A DNA stretch of 64,000 nt from Welwitschia mirabilis (GCA_051453625.1 JBOZIK010000001.1:261624738-261688737); one strand, 5' to 3'. Numbered from the stretch's first letter, positions 1 to 11,537 are shown. Made by a program: numbers and translations. Notes: a model not told the origin generated them from the letters alone.

Positions 1-960
1 TATCAATGATCTAGAGGTCTTACTCGAACTCATAATAAGCCTCTTATACCTATCTTGAAATGTGCACCTTATGATTGTTGGGGTATAGACTTTGTAGGAC
101 CTCTCAAATCCCCTTCATGTGGAAAGCATTATATCTTAGTGGCAGTTGATATGTAATAAAATGAGTTAAATCTATTCCTACATAGACTTGTGATGCCAAA
201 ACTGTTTGCCAATTTTTTAGATTAAACATTTTCTAAAGATTTGGATTTCCTAGGATTCTTATTTCTGACTAAGGCACTCACTTTATTAATAAAACCTTTA
301 GAAATATCTTACTTTCAGTTGGGAGTAAACATAGAATAGCTAACTCTTACCATCCCTAATCAAATGGATAAGCTAAAATTGCTAATTGTGAGATCAAAAA
401 AGTACTCTTCAAACTCTATCACAAATCTCAGAAATCATGGGCACTTCATCTTAATGATATCATTTGGGCTTATTGTATGACTTGGCATAATTCTTTATGC
501 TTCTCTTCTTATAAACTTGTCTATGGAAAAACATATATGCTTCTAGTAAATGTGTTCTATAATTATTATAGAACAATTTATCAAATTGACCTTGTTTCTT
601 ATATTAATAATCTTCAAGGAATATTAATCCAATTGAATCATCTTGATGAAAAAAATAGAGTCCAAGCTCTTCATCGTTAACTTATAGTTAAAGCCTAAGC
701 CAAATATGAACAGAAAAAAANNNNNNNNNNAAGACTTTCACCCTAGTCAGTATGTTCTACTCTTTAATTCTAGAGTTCATTTAATTTACAATAAATTGAC
801 TTCTAGATGGTTAGGCCCATATCTAATTGAGAAAGTGCATTCTAATTATTTAGTTGAGATTTCTAACTTAAAAATGAATAAAATAATGAATGTAAATGGA
901 TAATGTTTGAAGCATTATTAGTTACTTGATGATTACTCTTACTCAGTCAACATGATAGAA
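1..960 (+). pseudogene. Ty3/gypsy integrase remnant, Athila/Tat type
   Basis: This is the integrase end of a pol polyprotein, which would insert retrotransposon cDNA into the genome. The start lies outside the window. The first catalytic Asp sits in a GIDFVGPL motif near 88-105. The second is in ISD-stop-GTHF near 265-285, and the catalytic Glu is in NCEIKK near 385-400. A C-terminal segment (706-903) reads WLGPYLIEKVHSN, then a VNG motif typical of chromodomain-less Athila/Tat integrases. At least eight in-frame stops are CAA/CAG/TGG changed by C-to-T or G-to-A. All three acidic residues remain, but the frame is closed. A 10-base gap lies at 721-730. Family assignment is firm; whether it is the same family as copies A-C is likely but not shown. 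Confidence 0.88.
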
Positions 961-2190
961 GTAGCTAAGTTAGAGGACCCTCTCCTTGAGAAAGAGGAGT
1001 CCCTTTCCTTGGTTATTATCTAGATGACCTCTTAACTTGATCTATCTTAGATTCATTAGAATACTTAATCATCTTTTACATAATCAATGCTTCATCATTA
1101 AGATTCATGAAGTTTAACAACTACGGAATTTGGTTTTGTCCAAGATTAAGGTATTCAAATACCTATAAATACTTAATTCTAATTAATTACCTCATTAGAA
1201 AAGTACAAATACCTTCATAATTACTTACTTTTGAATCTATTATCTTTAAGGATTGTTTCATGTATATCTTTCACATTAATTAGTTTGACAATTATCCTAT
1301 ATGGTTCTTGTTAGGTTAGCATCTAGAATAAAAAGGATCAACATTCTTCATGTTGCTTAAATCCATTTCTTTCATAATTTCATAGTTATGTAAGAAATTC
1401 TCAAAACCAAATTACATTCTCTTAAAATTCTTATTGGGTTTAATTATTTAGCTAAGTCAAGTCATTTATTATGGACTTCATGCATTCTATCATTCAACTA
1501 CTGATCTTGGAAAATATTATAAACATGATAAGGTTTAATTTTTTTGCGTTTCAAATTGTAATGTACATTTTTTATGTCTTTATTACCTCATAACCCATTT
1601 TTAACTCACATTTCTATTATGCCTAAGATTGATTAAGCTTGCCTAATATCCATATGACTACTCTACTTGAAATTCTAAACTTATCCTTTTCATTTGCATT
1701 TAAAGAAGCTATCATTTTAATTGTCATTTCTATGACCATTAACACAATAGTTGTTAATATCTATCATTTCCTATGTCATCTCCATGACATATGAGACGAT
1801 ACCAAAATTCAAGATATGGAAATTTCATTACATAATTCATGATCATTACCCTCCTCTTAGCTAGAAAACTTAATAGCACTTCAATTTGTGTGAGTTTATC
1901 CATCATAATTAAACCTCTTTAAATCCTATTTTTCACTAATTAAAAAAATTAAGCCTTCTCACTAGATTCCTCATAGATCACTAATTTAGAATCCATGATT
2001 TATTTTTAACTTTGAGTCTAATTTAATAAAAATTATAAATCCTATCTTTATCATATTGGCATTTTCACAATTTATGATCACTATGTGTCATTTCATAAAA
2101 AATTGAATTGATGATTGTAATTCCCTCCATTCATAAGGGACAACTTCAAAATCTAGGCTCAATTTGAATTTAGGAAGGCTATTGTTTGAT
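961..2190. other. No gene; probable 3' non-coding part of the element at the left edge
   Basis: I see no protein similarity here. A CATC/GATG module (ATTATCTAGATGAC) lies near 1014-1030, as in copies A-C, which suggests that this is 3' untranslated sequence of the same kind of element. No LTR end, polypurine tract or target duplication could be fixed. Confidence 0.4.
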
Positions 2191-3140
2191 NNNNNNNNNN
2201 NNNNNNNNNNNNNNNNNNNNNNNNNNNNNNNNNNNNNNNNNNNNNNNNNNNNNNNNNNNNNNNNNNNNNNNNNNNNNNNNNNNNNNNNNNNNNNNNNNNN
2301 NNNNNNNNNNNNNNNNNNNNNNNNNNNNNNNNNNNNNNNNNNNNNNNNNNNNNNNNNNNNNNNNNNNNNNNNNNNNNNNNNNNNNNNNNNNNNNNNNNNN
2401 NNNNNNNNNNNNNNNNNNNNNNNNNNNNNNNNNNNNNNNNNNNNNNNNNNNNNNNNNNNNNNNNNNNNNNNNNNNNNNNNNNNNNNNNNNNNNNNNNNNN
2501 NNNNNNNNNNNNNNNNNNNNNNNNNNNNNNNNNNNNNNNNNNNNNNNNNNNNNNNNNNNNNNNNNNNNNNNNNNNNNNNNNNNNNNNNNNNNNNNNNNNN
2601 NNNNNNNNNNNNNNNNNNNNNNNNNNNNNNNNNNNNNNNNNNNNNNNNNNNNNNNNNNNNNNNNNNNNNNNNNNNNNNNNNNNNNNNNNNNNNNNNNNNN
2701 NNNNNNNNNNNNNNNNNNNNNNNNNNNNNNNNNNNNNNNNNNNNNNNNNNNNNNNNNNNNNNNNNNNNNNNNNNNNNNNNNNNNNNNNNNNNNNNNNNNN
2801 NNNNNNNNNNNNNNNNNNNNNNNNNNNNNNNNNNNNNNNNNNNNNNNNNNNNNNNNNNNNNNNNNNNNNNNNNNNNNNNNNNNNNNNNNNNNNNNNNNNN
2901 NNNNNNNNNNNNNNNNNNNNNNNNNNNNNNNNNNNNNNNNNNNNNNNNNNNNNNNNNNNNNNNNNNNNNNNNNNNNNNNNNNNNNNNNNNNNNNNNNNNN
3001 NNNNNNNNNNNNNNNNNNNNNNNNNNNNNNNNNNNNNNNNNNNNNNNNNNNNNNNNNNNNNNNNNNNNNNNNNNNNNNNNNNNNNNNNNNNNNNNNNNNN
3101 NNNNNNNNNNNNNNNNNNNNNNNNNNNNNNNNNNNNNNNN
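2191..3140. other. Assembly gap (950 N)
   Basis: Unknown bases. Open frames running through it are artefacts of the Ns. Confidence 0.99.
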
Positions 3141-3650
3141 TGATATTAAGGAGTCACTACCTTGCTGAGGTGTTGTAAGACATTCCATTTATTTAATAAA
3201 ATGTCTTTCTTCTTCTTCAAATCTTATGATTTCTCTTATGATTTGTGTTGAATTTAATTAATACTAGTTCTTAGATTAATTCTAAATTAGATACAAGTCA
3301 TAAGGACTAAGTTGGATGACAACAAATGAAAAATTTGGTTATCATATACTTGCATTTCATCTTTCTTTCCTACTGTGCATTACAGATTAGAATAGTTGCA
3401 TTGGTAATTTTCATTTTTGCATACAAAAGAACAAAGTTACTCAAAAAAATATTGAATTAAAATTTAAGTTAAATTCTCTCTTATTTATATGAGTTATTAG
3501 ATTGTTTCCTTATGCTCTCCAGATTATGACATTCATTGGTTAATTCACCCTATATTAAGCCTAATTGCAATTTCCTTATTTCAATCATTGATTATTTTTG
3601 AAGTGCAAAATTTAAGCCACTAATACTACCTATGTTTTATCTCTACTCAT
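3141..3650. other. No recognisable feature
   Basis: AT-rich sequence between two large gaps. I see no coding similarity, repeat or structural element on either strand. Confidence 0.5.
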
Positions 3651-4491
3651 NNNNNNNNNNNNNNNNNNNNNNNNNNNNNNNNNNNNNNNNNNNNNNNNNN
3701 NNNNNNNNNNNNNNNNNNNNNNNNNNNNNNNNNNNNNNNNNNNNNNNNNNNNNNNNNNNNNNNNNNNNNNNNNNNNNNNNNNNNNNNNNNNNNNNNNNNN
3801 NNNNNNNNNNNNNNNNNNNNNNNNNNNNNNNNNNNNNNNNNNNNNNNNNNNNNNNNNNNNNNNNNNNNNNNNNNNNNNNNNNNNNNNNNNNNNNNNNNNN
3901 NNNNNNNNNNNNNNNNNNNNNNNNNNNNNNNNNNNNNNNNNNNNNNNNNNNNNNNNNNNNNNNNNNNNNNNNNNNNNNNNNNNNNNNNNNNNNNNNNNNN
4001 NNNNNNNNNNNNNNNNNNNNNNNNNNNNNNNNNNNNNNNNNNNNNNNNNNNNNNNNNNNNNNNNNNNNNNNNNNNNNNNNNNNNNNNNNNNNNNNNNNNN
4101 NNNNNNNNNNNNNNNNNNNNNNNNNNNNNNNNNNNNNNNNNNNNNNNNNNNNNNNNNNNNNNNNNNNNNNNNNNNNNNNNNNNNNNNNNNNNNNNNNNNN
4201 NNNNNNNNNNNNNNNNNNNNNNNNNNNNNNNNNNNNNNNNNNNNNNNNNNNNNNNNNNNNNNNNNNNNNNNNNNNNNNNNNNNNNNNNNNNNNNNNNNNN
4301 NNNNNNNNNNNNNNNNNNNNNNNNNNNNNNNNNNNNNNNNNNNNNNNNNNNNNNNNNNNNNNNNNNNNNNNNNNNNNNNNNNNNNNNNNNNNNNNNNNNN
4401 NNNNNNNNNNNNNNNNNNNNNNNNNNNNNNNNNNNNNNNNNNNNNNNNNNNNNNNNNNNNNNNNNNNNNNNNNNNNNNNNNNNNNNNNNNN
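3651..4491. other. Assembly gap (841 N)
   Basis: Unknown bases. By position it probably hides the rest of the integrase and RT of the copia fragment that ends at 4492. Confidence 0.99.
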
Positions 4492-5335
4492 TTCACTTTT
4501 TTCAACCATCAAGAAAGTCCAAATAGCTCAACTAAAGTCATTGATCATAGTGAGAAAATAATGAGCAATACAAGATGAAGGTTCCTTATAGGAACTCCAA
4601 ATATCAACATGTATAATTTCAAATGAAGAAGCACTCTCATTCTGACTAATAGGAAAAATAGCATGAGTTTATTTTGCTCTATGACATGTATCACATATAG
4701 TAATGTTTTCAAACTTAGATGCAAAGAATTATGAAAATAAATTAAATTTTTATTTGATAGATGACCCAAGCAACAATGCCATAGAATGCTTGAATCTGAT
4801 TTCCCTGTCTGCAAGACCATATGTGAGATCACTGGCTTCAAGTAGTAGACTCCATCTCACAGTTCATCCACTCTAATCTTGATCTTCAAGGTACAATCCT
4901 ATGTGAAGCATAAAAAATTAGTAAATATAACCTCAAAATTTAAGTCTCTAATTAGTTTATTAATAGAGATCAAATTACAAGTAAGTCTTAGAACTTAAAG
5001 GACATTATAAAGAATCACTCTGATGAGAGCCTTATAGATCTAGCTTTAATGGCAATTATCTCAATTCTATTTGGAAGTGCTACTGAAGTCAAAATTAGTT
5101 CTCTCAGATTTGTTAAAGACTCAATATTTCCCATCATGTGATTGAATGCCCCATTGTCCAAAATCCATGATAATGAGATTTGAGTATGTAAGACCTTACC
5201 ACTAAATTTTTCATCTACATGAAGAATGAAGAAAGCGAATCTATGCATGAAGAATGGAGAAAATGAATCTATGCTCTTGGCCATTTCTAAATAATATGAA
5301 TGCATGAAGAACATGCATAAAATAAATTGATACCA
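4492..5335 (-). pseudogene. Ty1/copia protease and integrase N-terminus, broken
   Basis: Read on the minus strand, this is part of a copia polyprotein. The aspartic protease (about 5180-5030) reads WILDNGAFNHMMG, where the family has DSGA, so Ser is now Asn (an AGT-to-AAT type change). Next comes the GAG-pre-integrase/HHCC zinc region: WHCCLGHLSNKNL near 4795-4740, then CDTCHRAK near 4690-4670. The integrase core begins with EIIHVDIW near 4625 and continues to the gap at 4491. Protease before integrase, with no RT upstream, is the Ty1/copia order and not the Ty3/gypsy order. Frames shift several times. A TGATACCA at 5328-5335 may be the reverse complement of a TGGTATCA primer-binding site for initiator tRNA-Met, but only eight bases match. 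Confidence 0.85.
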
Positions 5336-5720
5336 ACAAGATCATTACTACTAATACCATGTAGAAAACCACAATATCGGTTCTTGGTGTGATGGTAACT
5401 GAGAGTTGACAAAGAGAAGAGAAATAATTTTTTCTATTATGATAAAAACATATAAGATACATGTCATCTTTATAGATGTCTATAAGAATACAACTCCTAA
5501 GAAACTAATCATAACTTCCTCAACTTCCTCTATATAACTCCCAATAAACTAAGCATAATTTCCTCAACTTCCTCTAGCACTTATCACTAACCATAGCTAT
5601 GTTAAACTATTTACCTTTGACCATTATCTACTTTCTATATTTTAACAATCATATTTCTTTTGATGTTGCCTCATCTTTTCACTAACAAGCCATAGTTACC
5701 TTTTCTTTTATTGAGGATCT
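5336..5720 (-). repeat. Possible 5' LTR of the copia fragment, with a short internal duplication
   Basis: The position upstream of the copia fragment on the minus strand and next to a possible primer-binding site suggest an LTR. A ~46-bp imperfect duplication containing CTTCCTCAACTTCCTCT lies at about 5510-5580. I found no second LTR or clear TG...CA ends, so this is tentative. Confidence 0.3.
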
Positions 5721-6360
5721 TCTTCATCTTACATTATACTTCTTCAACGGGTGTCTTCATAGCATTAAATGCAAAATTATAGTAACCTTTTGTGTATCTT
5801 ATAGCAGGTAAGTCCTTGTAGCTAATATTATTGTTTTAAGACCATTGTCATCATCATGATTTGTAGTGTTTTTATCAATGTCAACCCTATCCAGTCAATG
5901 AATTTTGTACATGTGATGCTACTCTTATAGCTATCACCTAGTTAAGTGCTAAAGGGTATTTCACCATAGTCCTCTTCAGTAGCTTTTGACAACACTTGAT
6001 CATCAGTTCTTTTAATGCTAGCATTGATAACCAGTTCCATTGATACCCTAGCCATGTTAGCATCCTGCCATCACTCTATTAGTGTCCTAGTGATGTAGTT
6101 CATCTTCAACTGTGCTAATTTTCCCCACTTTTTTACCAGCATGGCTCGTCTTCACTTGCGTCATGTTCTTATATTTATTTAAGAATTACGCTCTTTCCAG
6201 TCACTTTGGTGCTAATGATAATTTTGCCCAGTCCACTAATCTTCGACTATGCTCCTTCATAATAGGTTCTTCACTAGTTACCAACACCTGCTAACTGTGT
6301 GCACTTCCTATAAATATTATTGCCTTAAAAGTACAAGTGGATAAGAATTAAAGATAGGAC
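5721..6360. other. No recognisable gene
   Basis: Short open frames on the plus strand (for example 6112-6294) have no recognisable domain and look like chance. Nothing else is visible. Confidence 0.45.
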
Positions 6361-7060
6361 ATAATGAAAGGTTCAACGTCTCTAGACAAAAAGAAGGAAA
6401 GATCAAAGGAAGGGGGGAAAATAAAGAAGATCAGAAAAACGAAGGATGGTATTAAAACAAAGATAAGAGCATTAAATAAGAGAATAAAAGATGAAGGTGG
6501 CAGAGGCGATGTCCAAAGAAAAAGAGGATACTGTAGTGACAGAAAGAGAGGGACACAATAAAGCTATACATCCAAAGAACCTCATCGAAGATTGCAAGGA
6601 AGGAGGAGGAAGTAAGAAGAGGACAGCAGTTAAAGTTTGGACAGGAAGGCAAGATCAAAGGTATAGAAGGGAATTCACAAAAAGAGGATGAAAAAAAAGT
6701 AGTAGGTAAAATCCTCTAAATATATTTAAAATATAGAGAGAAAATACATTAAACATAGGAGAAGTGACCATTTCCATGAAGGAGATAATGTGGTTAGATG
6801 GAATAAAAGAAGATGCACTATGAAAAAAGCAAGAAAAAGGCATACATCTAAAAGAGGAGGATCAGAATAAGTGGAGAGGTAGAAGATGACAAAAAGAGGG
6901 TACAGTGGTCCACCAAAGAAGTAAGAGGTGGAGGACAACATGAAGGGTGGTTAAAGAAGTCACAGGTATATGAAAGGTAGGAAGATAACCACTACAAAAA
7001 ATTAAAAATAAAAAAAAAGGAGGAGGACAGCTGGTATTTCAAAAGGTTAAGCTACAACAA
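6361..7060 (+). repeat. Purine-rich, strand-biased block
   Basis: About 700 bp in which the plus strand is dominated by A and G (runs such as GAAGGAAAGATCAAAGGAAG). Overlapping open frames here give Lys/Glu/Arg-rich peptides, which is a composition effect and not evidence of a gene. A similar block occurs at 40080-41280, likewise to the left of a ~130-bp tandem repeat locus. Confidence 0.6.
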
Positions 7061-7642
7061 AGTTCACTAGGTTGGTAAAATTTATTTATTATCTTTGAGG
7101 TAAAATAACTTTTATACCAATCAAATTTACAACTTGGGCTTGAATTTGAGCAACTAAAATAGTAGTTGTAATAAAGACTCAACACTCACATGTCCAAAAT
7201 TTTGTGCTCAACCTATTTAGCCCAATTAATTAGAGGAAAACATGTTATGTTAAGAAAAAATTGTATTATCATTTTAGTTTGTTTATGAAAAATAGACCTT
7301 AATCATAAAAGAGTTGAAACTCATCTGTTATGGAATAGTATGATAGTTCCTTTTTCTATTTAAATGTTGAGTTAAATACATTTATTGTTAAAAGCTAACT
7401 TGTTCATTATCCTTTAAATGATTTAGTTAAATCATCTCACTTTCTAAAGCATTATCAATTTCCTATACATCTCTATATAAGTTAGGAACATAATATTAAT
7501 TTGTTCTCTATCTTAATTCAACTATTTATATCACAACATATTTTGAAAGTGTGAGAGTAAAAAACTAAAGTGTTGCATTAAGAAAACTAAAGGGATCTTC
7601 TAAACAATAGTAAACCATTTAACAATCAAATTATAATAAGCA
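7061..7642. other. AT-rich, no gene
   Basis: No coding similarity. The last ~80 bases look like a diverged partial unit of the tandem repeat that follows. Confidence 0.4.
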
Positions 7643-8100
7643 ATATTACAACTAATCCTTGGTTTAGAAGAAATCCCCTAAATAGTTTGACATAAAAAGG
7701 AGGACACGTAGCCTAGTGAAATCAAAACATCAAAACAACATCCAACCAAACTTAATAATCTAATGTCAAATGATATTAGAACTAATATTGCTTTAGGAAA
7801 ATTCCCCTAAAAATTTTGGCACTAAAGGAAGAGTGTCAAACTTTGTTGAATCAAACCATGAAAATGATATCCAATCAAACTTAGTAATCCAACATCAAGT
7901 AATATTAGAATAAATCTTGATTTAGGATAAATTGCCTAAAGAATCCAGCAGTAGAAGGAGGGCAACAAAATTAATCAAATTAAATCATTAAAATGACATC
8001 TAATCAAACTTCACAATCCAACATCAAGTGGTATTAGAACTAAATCTTAGTTTTAAAAAATCCTCTAAATGATTTGGTGCTAAAAGAAGGGTTCCTCTTA
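7643..8100. repeat. Tandem repeat, ~129-131 bp period, about 3.5 units
   Basis: Unit starts marked by TATTA(G/C)AA fall at 7643, 7774, 7903 and 8032, giving periods of 131, 129 and 129. Each unit has, in order, a TTTAG..AAAT..CCTAAA segment, a GGAGGGCAACA-like or GGAAGAGTGTC-like segment, an AATCAAACCAT-like segment and CAATCAAACTT..AATCCAACATCAAGT. The last unit is cut about 70 bases in. Units differ by many substitutions, so the array is old. A shorter array of the same repeat is at 41930-42110. Confidence 0.85.
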
Positions 8101-8323
8101 TGGGTTTTCAAACATTTGCTTAGCTTCTTTTCTCGTCTTTTCCATTACCTTGTCTCATGTTAAAATAACCATGATGTCAATCTTAATAAGTGGAAAGATG
8201 GGATGCATTTGAAAGGAGATGTACAAAGCCCTCATCTAATAAATTCCCTCTACACTCTCTATGGAAGAACTTCATGTTATCATGGATTATAAAGATATTG
8301 GAATTCATACCTTATCTCTTCTT
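8101..8323 (-). repeat. Left part of repeated block E, split by copy A
   Basis: From about 8140 this matches 61160-61345 base for base with substitutions (for example TCATCTAATAAATTCCCTCT against TTATCTAATAAGATCATTCT). The match breaks at 8323, where copy A begins, and resumes at 17047. The first 40-50 bases also resemble the start of the F-family LTR on the minus strand, so block E is probably the 3' internal region of a minus-strand LTR element. Confidence 0.75.
8319..8323. repeat. Target-site duplication of copy A, left (CTTCT)
   Basis: The five bases before the LTR TGTTGC end match CTCCT after the other LTR (17042-17046) at four of five positions. The mismatch is a C/T transition. Confidence 0.75.
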
Positions 8324-8845
8324 GTTGCACCACTAACTTATGTGTATTTTATAGGATATTCTGAGTTGTTTTGCAGGTAAATTAGCAGATAAATGCTTAG
8401 TTCTCATAATAATGGAGAACCAAGATGAACAGAATGAAAACATGTAATTTCTAGATAAATTACAAGAATTTTGTATAGATATAGATAAATGATATTTTGG
8501 ATAATGATTCATGCAAAAAACTAAGCAATCAGATTGACTAAAGATTAATAAAAGCCTATCATCCACCTCATCATCTAGACATCAGTATCGGATGACATCT
8601 CTAACAGGTCAATAACAAGTTCACATGCAGTTCATAAGTAGTTAAACTAGGAGCTAAACAGATATCTAATTATTAGTCTTTATTGTCTCTTGTAAGCGTC
8701 TGGATGACTAGAAGGATGACACTATTCTCTTATACTTTTATCAAATGTTTTCTCAAGTTGTTGCTACTTTATTGTGACTTTTCTTTACATGTTAGCTAGG
8801 GTTTTTTTTCTATACTTCTCTTTTAGTTTCCCTTTCTTTTCTATC

Positions 8846-8854
8846 TATAAATAA
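8846..8854 (+). promoter_or_regulatory. LTR TATA box (TATAAATAA)
   Basis: A TATA-box consensus about 520 bp into the 5' LTR, conserved at the matching place in the 3' LTR (16517-16525) and followed by pyrimidine-rich sequence. It is the likely RNA polymerase II promoter of the element. Confidence 0.6.
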
Positions 8855-9235
8855 GATTCCCTCCCTTGATCCCTAATCATCTTCGACGGTACCTAATATA
8901 CTCATGACAGGAGATCTTGGAACCAGAGAACCATCTTGTAATCTCAGAGAGATGTTACCTTGGTGTTGGGCGGCGTTCCCTCCATTAAGAAATGGCTGCT
9001 TTATGATATATACACTTTTATGCTTTTTAATAAGAATTATCTTCTTTTGTGTTCAATATATACAGGAACTTATCCCTCATAGTTTATATTATTTAAGATT
9101 TAGTAACAGGTTTCTTTTATTATATAGATTATGAGGGCAACCTTTGTCAAGGTTGAGCTTGATTAGTTTAGGTGCATCATTATTTTATTTCATAGATTAG
9201 TCTTACATAATAATGTTTTATTTCAATTCCATGCA

Positions 9236-9335
9236 NNNNNNNNNNNNNNNNNNNNNNNNNNNNNNNNNNNNNNNNNNNNNNNNNNNNNNNNNNNNNNNNN
9301 NNNNNNNNNNNNNNNNNNNNNNNNNNNNNNNNNNN
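9236..9335. other. Assembly gap (100 N) with repeated flanks
   Basis: The ~90 bases before the gap recur immediately after it with one clear difference (CATAGATTAG against CCTAGATTAG). The 3' LTR has a single copy, so this is most likely two unmerged overlapping contig ends. Confidence 0.9.
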
Positions 9336-9629
9336 TCAAGGTTGAGCTTGATTAGTTTAGGTGCATCATTATTTTATTTCCTAGATTAGTCTTACATAAT
9401 AATGTTTTATTTCAATTCCATGCATTGTAATTTATTTCATTAGATTAGGGTTACACAATTTTTTTCATGAAAGTAACTCTTCATTTTCCATAATTTGGCT
9501 TTCGATGGAATTACAACATTTCGGATTACTCCCATCTATACTAGTGTGTTGTATTTGTGCATAATATTTATGATTAATAGGATTCAGGTTAGGATGTAAA
9601 ACATTGCATAAATACACACTGCAACATCT

Positions 9630-9650
9630 TAGTGCCATTACCAGGGGAGG
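9630..9650 (+). promoter_or_regulatory. Copy A primer-binding site (tRNA-Asp type)
   Basis: Three bases (TCT) after the LTR lies TAGTGCCATTACCAGGGG. The complement of the plant tRNA-Asp 3' end is TGGCGCCGTTGCCGGGGA. Six of 18 bases differ, and five of these are G-to-A or C-to-T. Copies B and C have the same site at the same distance. It is where the tRNA primes minus-strand DNA synthesis. Confidence 0.88.
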
Positions 9651-10290
9651 CTTCTTGGAATCCAAGAATTATCATTTCTTAAGTAGATATTCCAGATGTT
9701 TGCTGCAGCAGCAGTGTAGCAGTACATTCTATAAGTTTTTATTTTGATTTTTCTTTTGCTAACCTATAAAATCTTCTTCGTCATTTAGACATCACAGTTG
9801 GACAACTGTCCCATTTTTTGCTTTTCCTCNNNNNNNNNNNNNNNNNNNNNNNNNNNNNNNNNNNNNNNNNNNNNNNNNNNNNNNNNNNNNNNNNNNNNNN
9901 NNNNNNNNNNNNNNNNNNNNNNNNNNNNNTTTTTATTTTGGTTTTTCTTTTTGCTAACCTCTAACATCCCCTTCATCATCCAGAAGTTATAGTTGAATGA
10001 CTGTCCTATTTTCTGCTTTTTCTCTTTCTATGATTGTTTATGTTTCTGTCATCTATGTTATCATCCGGATGATGTACAGGACAGCAATTTCTCAAATCTA
10101 AGATTGAATGTTTAAAATCAAAAAAAAAAAGGAAAAATTATCAGAGATAGTGATAGTTCATTACTAAATATTAGAGAAGGTTTACTAAATTTTGAAATTG
10201 AAACCAATCAAAATAGCCCAGGTATGTAAGATTTATAATTTCCTATAATTTCTAATTTTAATCCTGTAGAGTCTGATATCATGTTGACCT
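9651..10290 (+). repeat. Copy A leader with a two-unit tandem repeat around a gap
   Basis: Untranslated leader. The ~95 bases before the 100-N gap (about 9736-9829) recur after it (9930-10025) at roughly 80% identity by eye (TTTTTATTTTGATTTTTCTTT against TTTTTATTTTGGTTTTTCTTT). Unlike the gap at 9236, the flanks differ enough to be true tandem units. Each unit contains a CATC module, and another (TTATCATCCGGATGATG) lies at about 10050-10066. Confidence 0.65.
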
Positions 10291-11530
10291 CTAACAAATA
10301 AAAAAAAAAAACTTATCTTCCCAAATCCACCTCCAGTTATTGAAACCCTTACTTCTACTCCTTTTCAACTCAATACTTGTGCTACTTTAAGAGGTCACAT
10401 AGCAACTAAAAAACATGAAATCCAAAACCCTTTCAAATTATCTCTTGGTGATTATGTAGAACTTTGAAACTTAAATGCTTACCCTACCTTTAGTAGAGAG
10501 CCTGATGAAGATCCTCTATAACACATCACTGAAATCAAACAACTTATTCTTACTTCCGGAAATGGTAAAAAATAAATAAGTGATAGAACCTATATGATTA
10601 TCCTTCCCATGACCTTGAGAGATAAAGAAGAAATTTGGCTAAGAACAATCCCTCATAAGAGCCTAAAATCTTGTAGTTAAGTTCAAGAAGCCTTTATCAA
10701 GAGATTTATGAGTGAAACCACCATCCAGAAGTGTAAGAAAGAAGTCACAAACTTCCAACAATTACCTAACAAAGACTAGACCTCTTCCTATGAGCGATTC
10801 TTTGTTGCTTCACATTCAAAATCCGTAGATGCCTTTTAAGAGGTAGAGTTAATTGACTATTTCTATAGTGGATTAAACAGTCAGAAGATGCTTAGAAGGT
10901 ATTGGAAGATTTAGTGGAAGTAAGTCAAACTTAGCCTAAACCCTCCTCTAGAGAAAACCGAACAGTAGGCCAAATCATTAAGAACCTAAAAAAAGTAAAA
11001 CACAAAAAAACTGAAACCAAAATAGAAAATAAACCAACTAGCATCATTCAGGATTTTACTTCTACCTTAGAGAAATACACTCAAATGATCCTTGATGCTA
11101 AAGTGGTAACCGAGAAAAGTAAAGTCTTTATTTCAATATGCGATTTATGTGAAGATAGCTATCATATTATAAAATAATGCCCTTTACTTCCAACTTGTAA
11201 AGAAAGAATCTATGAAGAAGTATATTCCTTTAACCAAAGACCTACCAACTACATTCAAAATTATAATCAAAGATAAATCCTAAATCACAATTTTCAAAAT
11301 AGGATGATTGAGCAACTGAGTCCTAGTAATTTTTAAATACATCATCCTAACTCTCAGCCTTTTAGGAATAGATTTGAACATCCTAACTTTTAATCCAACT
11401 ATCCAAATCACTTGATAAGCTCTTCCAACTCCCAAAACCATAGTGATCCTCTCAAGAATTCTATCGAAGAGTTGAGAAAAACTCAAAAGGAGACAAACAC
11501 AAACATAGAAAATCTAGTAAAAATCTTGTA
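10291..11530 (+). pseudogene. Copy A gag (capsid and nucleocapsid), broken
   Basis: Gag forms the cytoplasmic virus-like particle that packages element RNA. The frame includes a retrotrans_gag-like core (about 10540-10830) with motifs such as DRTYMIILPMTLRDKEEIWL and FIKRFMSETTIQK, matching the same region in copies B and C. A CX2CX4HX4C zinc knuckle for RNA binding is at 11139-11180; all four ligands are present, but a TAA falls just before the last Cys. About a dozen stops interrupt the frame, mostly CAA/CAG/TGG-derived. The original ATG cannot be fixed. Downstream, Asn/Gln-rich sequence leads into the linker ORF. Confidence 0.88.
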
Positions 11531-11537
11531 ATAAATC

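Larger units (their letters stand above)
8324..9626 (+). repeat. Copy A 5' LTR
   Basis: Begins TGTTGCACCAC and ends GCAACA. It is paired with 15995-17041. The length is inflated by a 100-N gap at 9236-9335 whose two sides repeat the same ~90 bases (from TCAAGGTTGAGCTTGA), so the true length is about 1.1 kb. It carries a TATA box and two CATC/GATG modules (8565-8605 and 8695-8730). Confidence 0.92.

Noticed and set aside
2088-3188. Long open frames on both strands through the N runs (also at 3630-4561, 23793-24521 and 36000-36989)
   Set aside because: They consist of unknown residues from assembly gaps; real sequence on either side gives only a few codons.
6364-6941. Overlapping Lys/Arg-rich and Phe/Leu-rich open frames in the purine block
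   Set aside because: Composition artefacts: a purine-rich strand lacks most stop contexts. No domain, no conservation with the second block.
7643-8100. CRISPR-like array
   Set aside because: Units are ~130 bp, diverged and without short identical repeats and unique spacers; the context is a plant genome.
8333-9134. Open frames inside the copy A 5' LTR
   Set aside because: They lie within LTR sequence and are not kept in the 3' LTR.
9465-9665. 66-codon minus frame across the LTR end and primer-binding site
   Set aside because: It covers the LTR-PBS junction, which explains the conservation; there is no protein evidence.
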